Of a DNA stretch of 10,511 nucleotides, positions 5,163-10,511 are shown piece by piece. This stretch comes from Spirochaetaceae bacterium (GTDB lineage Bacteria; Spirochaetota; Spirochaetia; Treponematales; Breznakiellaceae). Positions within the stretch are counted from its first letter, which is position 1; every line of letters starts with the position of its first letter. A program made the translations under genes and the position numbers. A model generated the notes under the pieces. It had not been told where the DNA came from. It saw only the letters and a program-made list of their open reading frames with translations, and made no database searches. The stretch covers positions 1-10,511 of the forward strand of contig JAIRPH010000054.1 of assembly GCA_031257135.1 (NCBI GenBank), in the 5' to 3' direction.

Positions 5163-7505
5163 TCATTGCTCGTTTTTCATCAAGAGCATAGCAGAAATAA
5201 ACGCCGCGGTTAGACCGGTAAACGCCGTAAGTCCGAAGATATGCGCCGGCGCGAAACTACTCAACGCCAGCGCGCCGAAGGATAACGCCGTAGTAGCAAA
5301 AGATAAACCGATTGCCAAAAGCGTAAGAGAACGGCTGTCATGAGCGTTTTCGCTTTCGGTAAGATAAAACATATAATCAAGCCCAAGCCCGAACGCCAAC
5401 ACTAATCCTACCGCCGAGAAAAAACCCAGCGGAATATCAAGACACGCGAGAACAGCTAGACTTACCAGAATCAGCAGAAACGGAACCGCGCAAATACGCA
5501 GAGTATGTTTCAGCGAATAAAAACGCCGGATCAATAACGCAATCCCGATATATGCCGCAAGAAACAATAAGAGCATCGTCCGAGTAAGATCATTGAGTTC
5601 CGTACTGATGTCCTTCGCTTTGTTGACGAAAACCACCCCCTCAAGCTCCGCCGTAAGGGACTGAAAGGACGCTTCGTCTTTAGTATGCAGAGGAAGCACG
5701 CAAGAGTAATACGATGTTCCCCCCGGATTACCGATCCACAGATTCGAGACAAGCGAATCGAGATACCCGGGAAGCTCTCCGTCAGGCAGGACATACCGCT
5801 CGCCGGCCGCGGAAAAGTCCCGGCGGAAAAGATCGGCGGCTGACGCCGGAAAACCGAGGCTCTCGAATTGCGCTGACGCCAAAGGCAGTAACGCTGACGC
5901 CGCCGCGTAATTACTCTGTTGCGTATGTATTGACGGGACAAACACCGACGCCGCGGCGTAAGATTGCAGATTCCCTTGAGCTATCTCCGTTTCAAGCCGC
6001 TCCCGCAGAGCTTCTTCCCGCTGTAGCGTCTCCTCCGCCGAGTCCCCGGAAACAATGAAATACCGCCCTGAAGAGCCGTAATTCAAGGCTTGCGCGGCGA
6101 TTCTCTCGGATTCCATCAGCGTCTCGGACATGGTATATAAACCGGTAATATCGTTCTCCACCCGCAGATTGTCCCGGTTTATGAACAGCATCGCTGTCGC
6201 GGCGATGAATATAAGAAACAACGCCGCCTTCTTAAAAATCCGCGGAAACCGATTCGGCGGAGTCCGATAGTATTTCTTCTGTTTTTCCGCGCCTTTTTCT
6301 GCTTTTAGAAGCGGATACAGACGCATTACGCTCAGGAAAGAACTGAATAAACCCGCGCCGGAGAATACCGCGAACTGTTTCAAAATAGGAAAAGGCGCAA
6401 GAAATAACGCCGCAAAACAAATAACGGTAGACCCAAAACTCATCGCAATTCCCCGGAAGATATGAGCCTCGATATTCTCGCCGCTGTTTTTCCAGCGGAT
6501 AAAAAAATGGATCGAATAATCTACGCAGGTTCCAATGAGGGTCGTGCCGAATACAAACGTTAAGATGTGGACATTCCGGAATAAGAGCAGAGCCGCCGCG
6601 GTAGCGAAGAGAATCGAGACTCCCGCCGCACCCGCGGAAACCAGCGCAGGCAGAGGCGAACGGAACACATACCAGAACAGAGCTATGATAATACCCAGCG
6701 TAATGGCGGATATGAGCGATATTTCCCGTTGCGCTTTTGAAGAACTTTCGTAGCTATGAAATGGAATCCCGGAATAGATAAACTTCATGCCGGGATTTTT
6801 TTCTGTAGCATCGCGGCAAGCCGCGTATATCTTTTTAACTCCGCTGTCTTTGTTGGTAAGAGAAACCGCCGCGGGCGTCAAACTTCCCCGGAGCATGATA
6901 TACCAGACGCCTTCATACTGCGCGGCAAGCACATCTTCCCGAAGGGACAGCGCGCCGCCGGTAAGCAGGGTCGAAGACAGAAAATATTGCATCTCCCGAT
7001 TGGCAAGCAGGAAAGGATCGGTTTCAATCGTATCCAGCGGGACGGCGGTGAACATCCCGAATGCGGACGCAAGCGCGTCTTCCGCAACCCTTTGCGCGCC
7101 GCCGGTTTCCAGAAGACGCCGCGTTTCCAAGTCGAGAAGCATATAGCGATATTCGTGCAGATACTCGGTACATTGAGCTATCCCAGTTTCATCAACATAG
7201 AGAGAAAGATATTCAAACGCGCCGGAATCCGCAAAAGCATGGTAAACCTGCGCCGCCGCCCGTTTCGCTTCGGCAAAATCAGGATTCCCCGCAAGGATAG
7301 ATACGTGCCGTCCGTTTCTATCGCTCAAGGTTTTTTCCGCAGAGGCTACGGATTTGAGCGCGTGAGAACCGGGCAGAATATCAAACAGATTAGTATTCAG
7401 TCTTACAGAGCCGAACAGCAGGGAAACTCCCAAAGCCGCCGCGACCCCGGCGTGAACCGCCAGCCAGATCAGCGGCTTATTGAAGCGAGAAGAGATTCTT
7501 TTCAC
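5163..7505 (-). CDS. MMPL/RND-family exporter, two-module membrane protein
   Basis: The 780-residue product has the duplicated RND architecture: an N-terminal helix (11-32), a first periplasmic domain (about 33-262), a helical bundle (263-400), a linker, another helix (427-443), a second periplasmic domain (about 444-640) and a second bundle (641-776). Each bundle carries an Asp-Tyr pair in its fourth helix position, GTCVDYSIHFF (Asp-329/Tyr-330) and GLGLDYMFYL (Asp-710/Tyr-711), the proton-relay signature of MmpL-type transporters. NLFDILP (39-45) matches the family's early periplasmic motif. The start is GTG at 7503-7505, inside the end of lolA (29-bp overlap), with GGAGGG at 7516-7521, so translation is probably coupled. 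MMPL proteins beside LolA-like carriers are associated with moving lipids or lipid-linked products towards the outer membrane; the substrate here is unknown. Confidence 0.88.
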   Translation of the reverse strand: MKRISSRFNKPLIWLAVHAGVAAALGVSLLFGSVRLNTNLFDILPGSHALKSVASAEKTLSDRNGRHVSILAGNPDFAEAKRAAAQVYHAFADSGAFEYLSLYVDETGIAQCTEYLHEYRYMLLDLETRRLLETGGAQRVAEDALASAFGMFTAVPLDTIETDPFLLANREMQYFLSSTLLTGGALSLREDVLAAQYEGVWYIMLRGSLTPAAVSLTNKDSGVKKIYAACRDATEKNPGMKFIYSGIPFHSYESSSKAQREISLISAITLGIIIALFWYVFRSPLPALVSAGAAGVSILFATAAALLLFRNVHILTFVFGTTLIGTCVDYSIHFFIRWKNSGENIEAHIFRGIAMSFGSTVICFAALFLAPFPILKQFAVFSGAGLFSSFLSVMRLYPLLKAEKGAEKQKKYYRTPPNRFPRIFKKAALFLIFIAATAMLFINRDNLRVENDITGLYTMSETLMESERIAAQALNYGSSGRYFIVSGDSAEETLQREEALRERLETEIAQGNLQSYAAASVFVPSIHTQQSNYAAASALLPLASAQFESLGFPASAADLFRRDFSAAGERYVLPDGELPGYLDSLVSNLWIGNPGGTSYYSCVLPLHTKDEASFQSLTAELEGVVFVNKAKDISTELNDLTRTMLLLFLAAYIGIALLIRRFYSLKHTLRICAVPFLLILVSLAVLACLDIPLGFFSAVGLVLAFGLGLDYMFYLTESENAHDSRSLTLLAIGLSFATTALSFGALALSSFAPAHIFGLTAFTGLTAAFISAMLLMKNEQ

Positions 7506-8130
7506 CCGCGCTTAACCCTCCGGGAAAGGTATGGTTAGATAAAGTATACCGGATAGTATCTCCGTTTTGTTCGTAAAGCGTAATGGATCGGATTACCGAA
7601 TCGCCGCTCATCACGATTCGCGCCGCAAAAGAGCGGATCGGCGTTTCCAGCGGGATAAGCCCCAGCGTCCAGATTCCGCCGGATTCGCTGAAATAGTTAT
7701 CGAAGCTACCCGTAAGTTTCCGGGAATCCCCGGAAAAAACCGCGCTGATAGTATCCGCCAAGCGCAGAAACGTTTCGTTTCCCCCGGCTTCAAGTTTCGT
7801 TTTCGTTCCTGAAGGATTCACCTGAATGAGATAATCTCTGCCCATCGCCATAGTCGAAGGAAAGGGCGCGAGCGTTTCCCACACCATGCCTTGATCCGCG
7901 GCAATAATAAAATTGCCTTTCGAGGTCAAGGATCGGTTCAAGCGGCTGATGCTCTTCGTCTGCTCAAACGTTCCCTTAACGACCGGACGGCTCGACACGC
8001 GCGCGCAGATTTCAATAAGCCTGAGACGGGTTTCAGCGGTAAGCGGAAACTTAAAAACTTCAGCGGTATCCGATTGAGCATAAAGCGGCATACCGCTTAC
8101 CAAAAAGAAAAAAATAACAAGATATGCCAT
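7477..8130 (-). CDS. LolA-like outer-membrane lipoprotein carrier family protein
   Basis: The 217-residue product begins with a hydrophobic export segment (VIFFFLVSGMPLYAQS, likely cleavage near residues 18-19) and continues as a LolA-fold protein. The recognisable core is VKGTFEQTKSISRLNRSL...GNFIIAADQGMVWETLAPFPSTMAM (51-96), like the F-x-Q-x-K and G-x-W-x-x-x-P-F pattern of the family. LolA proteins carry lipoproteins or lipids across the periplasm. This member is paired with an MMPL exporter, as in aryl-polyene and related envelope-lipid clusters, so the cargo need not be lipoprotein. It follows the esterase gene by 36 bp. The start is uncertain. No basic residue precedes the hydrophobic core and no Shine-Dalgarno sits at normal distance; a GGAGG lies about 25 nt upstream. 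The open frame back to the esterase stop contains no other ATG, GTG or TTG. Confidence 0.8.
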   Translation of the reverse strand: MAYLVIFFFLVSGMPLYAQSDTAEVFKFPLTAETRLRLIEICARVSSRPVVKGTFEQTKSISRLNRSLTSKGNFIIAADQGMVWETLAPFPSTMAMGRDYLIQVNPSGTKTKLEAGGNETFLRLADTISAVFSGDSRKLTGSFDNYFSESGGIWTLGLIPLETPIRSFAARIVMSGDSVIRSITLYEQNGDTIRYTLSNHTFPGGLSAGEKNLFSLQ

Positions 8131-8166
8131 AGCTAAACGACAAGGCGAGACAGGAAACCTCCGCGG

Positions 8167-9645
8167 TTATTTATGCTGGGCAAAAAGCCAGTCTAAGATA
8201 TGCTGTCCCGGAGTATCCGCGGGATATACCTCTTTAATATACTGATCGTCCGTTGCAGGACGATTTTCCAACGCGGGAACCCATACCCAATGAGCGATAT
8301 TCCATGTGTCAGCATGACGTTCTGAAGCGTCCGTATAGTGAGTCCATCGGATATTGCCGCCCGCGTTTTTTATGACCGTATAATTATCTTCGGTTTGAGC
8401 AAAATCATCTCCGGTATTCAGCGTCCAGATCGGCGTAGTTTTGACGCTGTTAATCTGGTCGGCTGTCAGGATTGGCGGTCTGTTGGAATCAGCTTGCGGC
8501 GCGTCCGGGCGGTTAAACATTCCGGGCGCGGCTATAGCGGCGGCGAAAAATCCGGGATAAACCGCCAACATAGTCCACACGCCGTAACCGCCCATAGAAT
8601 CTCCGGCGATGTATATCCGGTTCGGGTCTATTTTTCCCTGATTGTCTTGCACTGCCTGATCGATAACCGCTTTTACATGGGTAACGGCGTTGTTATACCC
8701 TCGGAAATCGTTGGCAGGAGAATCCACGTACCACCCGTAATTAGGAGACTGCGGCAGTAGAATATATGCTTTACGAACCGCTTGACTCTCAGGAATTACC
8801 CAAGCGGTTCCTTCCTTGTTGGCTCTGAGCAGATTTTGATTTTGAATCCCGCCGCCGTTTCTGCCTTCGCCCCAGCCGTGAAGCCACACTACCAACGGCG
8901 CGTTTTCCGGGTTTTTGGGAGCGTATAACTGATAATCGAGATAATCCGTATCGTCATAAGGAGTTTCAGGAGTATGCCTGCCCGCTCTGAATTCGTTTAC
9001 CAGAGGATTAATTTCACCGGTAATGACCTCATGCTCGGCGACGGCGGTACTTTTACTGAAGCCCTGCTTGGCGTTAAAAGATTTCCCATTCGGCAGAAAC
9101 AATGTTTGTATCTGTTCAACCTGATAATCCAGATCAAGCACATAGTTACTCCCGTTTTGATAGAGCAAGGTACTGGCTCCCGGAACGCCTTGGTAGGCAT
9201 CGGCGAAGTTTTGTTCCTCTGTTCCCTCTGACACTTTTGGTCTGCCGTATTCGAGCGCAAGCACCGCATATTGTCCCGGAACCGTACTGCTGACCGGCTG
9301 ACCAATAGATGCAAAACCAGTTTCATCGAAGGTCAGTTGATCGCTTGCGCTTATATACGCGCCGATTACTTTCCGGGAACCTTCATAGGCGGTAATTCTA
9401 GTCCCGTCGATAACCGCCGTATTTTTGGCGGTCACCGCGAAGGTTTCAGCGGTAATACCGCTTGAACCGTTCAGGATAGGCTTGCCTAAGTCGATGATAA
9501 TATGAGTCGTATCCTGACCATACCCCAATACTTGGTTGACCAGTCTGAAGGTATACCTGCCCGATCCTGAATCAGGACCGCTTTTACAGGAAAAAACCAA
9601 GCTCATCAAAAATATGGTCATGGCGTACAGAACCATTTTTTTCAT
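8167..9645 (-). CDS. Lipoprotein alpha/beta-hydrolase (EstA-like esterase / prolyl-oligopeptidase family)
   Basis: The 492-residue product starts with a lipoprotein signal peptide, MKKMVLYAMTIFLMSLVFSC, with Cys-20 as the lipidation site in a spirochaete-style lipobox (LVFSC). Residues about 30-215 resemble the Ig-like N-terminal domain of EstA-type esterases (YTFRLVNQVLGYGQDTTHII). The catalytic alpha/beta-hydrolase domain follows: WLHGWGEG (254-261) for the oxyanion region, GDSMGGYG (348-355) with nucleophile Ser-350, Asp-413 or Asp-414 in TGDDF, and His-444 in ERHADTWN. It should be an envelope-anchored serine esterase, perhaps acting on carbohydrate esters or polyesters; the substrate cannot be told. 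The ATG has AAGGAG at 6 nt (9652-9657). It is the first gene of a probable operon with lolA and the MMPL exporter, with its own promoter. Confidence 0.85.
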   Translation of the reverse strand: MKKMVLYAMTIFLMSLVFSCKSGPDSGSGRYTFRLVNQVLGYGQDTTHIIIDLGKPILNGSSGITAETFAVTAKNTAVIDGTRITAYEGSRKVIGAYISASDQLTFDETGFASIGQPVSSTVPGQYAVLALEYGRPKVSEGTEEQNFADAYQGVPGASTLLYQNGSNYVLDLDYQVEQIQTLFLPNGKSFNAKQGFSKSTAVAEHEVITGEINPLVNEFRAGRHTPETPYDDTDYLDYQLYAPKNPENAPLVVWLHGWGEGRNGGGIQNQNLLRANKEGTAWVIPESQAVRKAYILLPQSPNYGWYVDSPANDFRGYNNAVTHVKAVIDQAVQDNQGKIDPNRIYIAGDSMGGYGVWTMLAVYPGFFAAAIAAPGMFNRPDAPQADSNRPPILTADQINSVKTTPIWTLNTGDDFAQTEDNYTVIKNAGGNIRWTHYTDASERHADTWNIAHWVWVPALENRPATDDQYIKEVYPADTPGQHILDWLFAQHK

Positions 9646-9674
9646 TTTAAACTCCTTGCTTGAAAATATGTTTT

Positions 9675-9703
9675 AGAATACTGAAAATGAAATAAGACGT
9701 CAA
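9675..9703 (-). promoter_or_regulatory. Sigma-70 promoter of the esterase-lolA-MMPL operon
   Basis: On the minus strand TTGACG (9698-9703), a 17-bp spacer and TATTCT (9675-9680) form a strong promoter. The predicted start is near 9668, leaving a leader of about 22 nt that contains the AAGGAG of the esterase gene. The spacer is AT-rich. The hexamers are identical to those proposed for lysA. Confidence 0.7.
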
Positions 9704-9733
9704 CCGGAGAAAGAATTACTTTAAAATAATACA

Positions 9734-9750
9734 GGGGGACTAAGTCCCCC
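9734..9750 (-). terminator. Intrinsic terminator of the hydrogenase gene
   Basis: GGGGGAC (9734-9740) and GTCCCCC (9744-9750) form a perfect 7-bp GC-rich stem with a 3-nt loop. The stem lies 26 nt after the hydrogenase stop. On the minus strand it is followed by TGTATTATTTTAAAG, which is T-rich but broken. It separates the hydrogenase from the esterase promoter. Confidence 0.65.
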
Positions 9751-9776
9751 CGCCCCTAATTAAGAAGGGTTACATT

Positions 9777-10511
9777 CTAGTGATGACCGTGACCGGCGTA
9801 GTGGATGTGCCAATGCTCGTGTTCGGCGTGTTCGCCGCCCATAAGCGTATGCCATTCCTTCATAACCGGGTTCTGCTCGACGCTGTTGAAGGGATACTCT
9901 TTGTCCGCAAGGTAGAGACCCTTGGCCCGTTCGGCTTTGACCGCCCAAGATGCAGGAGGCTGACCGCCGCCGCCGATACACCCGCCCGGACAAGCCATTA
10001 CCTCAACAAAGTCGAAGTGTTCGCCGCCCTTGATCCGCTCGATGATCGCGTCGGCGTTTGCCAGACCGGAAACCACCGCCACTTTCAGCACCGTGTCCCC
10101 CAGCTTGATGTCCGCGGTTTTGATCCCGTCAGCCAGCGCGCCGGCTTTGGCGTCAGGCTTGGGAATCCCCCGGATGCCGGATTCGGCAAGGGCAAGATAA
10201 TTTTCAGGAGTGTCCAGCTTCAGCACATGAAGGGCATACCGGAGAGCCGCTTCCATAACGCCGCCGCTGACGCCGAAAATTACCGCCGCGCCGGTGGTGT
10301 TGCCCCATTTGCCTTCGATGGCTTCAGGCTCAATCGCCGCATAGTCGATGCCCGCTTCTTTGATCATTCGGACAACTTCCTGACTGGTAAGCACGAAGCC
10401 CACATCCTGCTGATCGCCGGTCTTGAACTCGCCCCGCTTACCTTCAAACTTCTTCGCCGTACAGGGCATAATCGCGCCCCGGACAAAACCCTGCGCTCCG
10501 TCCTTCTTGTA
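9777..10511 (-). CDS. [FeFe]-hydrogenase catalytic subunit, C-terminal part (runs off right edge)
   Basis: The enzyme interconverts protons and H2 at the H-cluster in the cytoplasm. The window holds the last 244 codons; the frame stays open through residues YKKDGAQGFVRGAI to the edge, so the ATG at 10467-10469 is internal. It encodes the Met of the H-cluster motif MPCTAKKFE. LTSQEV and GAAVIFGVSGGVMEAALR match the catalytic domain, and EVMACPGGCIGGGGQP is the third H-cluster motif with its two cluster-binding Cys. The PGGC form suits HndD-type, NAD(P)-linked electron-bifurcating enzymes. The TSCCP motif and N-terminal FeS domains would lie beyond the edge. The C-terminus ends in an unusual His-rich tail, HAEHEHWHIHYAGHGHH. 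A terminator hairpin follows the stop. Confidence 0.93.
   Translation of the reverse strand, partial: YKKDGAQGFVRGAIMPCTAKKFEGKRGEFKTGDQQDVGFVLTSQEVVRMIKEAGIDYAAIEPEAIEGKWGNTTGAAVIFGVSGGVMEAALRYALHVLKLDTPENYLALAESGIRGIPKPDAKAGALADGIKTADIKLGDTVLKVAVVSGLANADAIIERIKGGEHFDFVEVMACPGGCIGGGGQPPASWAVKAERAKGLYLADKEYPFNSVEQNPVMKEWHTLMGGEHAEHEHWHIHYAGHGHH

Noticed and set aside
6756..7538. A 260-codon plus-strand open frame opposite the MMPL gene
   Set aside because: It lies wholly antisense to a well-supported exporter, has a low-complexity Arg/Gln-rich translation with no recognisable domain, and is explained by the GC-biased codon use of the real gene.
10467..10469. ATG as the real start of the hydrogenase gene
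   Set aside because: It encodes the Met of the internal H-cluster motif MPCTAKK, and the reading frame stays open to the right edge, so the gene begins outside the window.

Overview
The window reads as a piece of a moderately GC-rich, anaerobic spirochaete chromosome, most likely a Treponema-like organism of the free-living or termite-gut kind. This is an inference from four things: a spirochaete-like lipobox on a secreted lipoprotein, a diaminopimelate decarboxylase of the clostridial/treponemal type, an HndD-type [FeFe]-hydrogenase, and a sigma-54-driven amtB-glnK nitrogen operon of the sort expected in a nitrogen-scavenging or nitrogen-fixing gut bacterium. I cannot name a species.

Layout, left to right. 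(1) 1-140, minus: the first 46 codons of a probable family 2 beta-galactosidase that runs off the left edge. (2) 267-1649, plus: mnmE, a tRNA-modification GTPase, divergent from the first gene, with a strong promoter so close to the ATG that the mRNA may be almost leaderless. (3) 1665-3369, minus: the ammonium transporter gene amtB followed after 16 bp by a P-II gene (glnK), converging on mnmE with only 15 bp between the stop codons. Upstream of amtB is an excellent -24/-12 (sigma-54) promoter. (4) 3370-3584: amtB control region and hairpins downstream of lysA. (5) 3585-4874, minus: lysA. (6) 4875-5162: a non-coding stretch holding the lysA promoter and, directly behind its -35 box, an array of 23-bp tandem repeats. 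Each complete unit carries a 16-18 bp dyad. (7) 5163-9645, minus: a probable three-gene operon of a lipoprotein esterase, a LolA-like periplasmic carrier and a two-module MMPL/RND exporter, whose promoter lies at 9675-9703. (8) 9777-10511, minus: the C-terminal part of an [FeFe]-hydrogenase catalytic subunit with a His-rich tail, followed by a GC-rich hairpin terminator.

Functionally, amtB and glnK take up ammonium and sense nitrogen status. The P-II protein lacks the Tyr-51 uridylylation site. LolA plus MMPL looks like an envelope lipid or lipoprotein export module, with an envelope esterase made first from the same promoter. LysA supplies lysine from meso-diaminopimelate, the hydrogenase handles fermentative H2, and mnmE is housekeeping.

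The most unusual structure is the 23-bp array at about 4962-5107. It has five complete dyads with centres exactly 23 bp apart, two sequence subtypes whose left and right arms change together, and a half-site at each end. It matches no feature class I recognise and could be an operator array, a structured 3' UTR or a repeat family.
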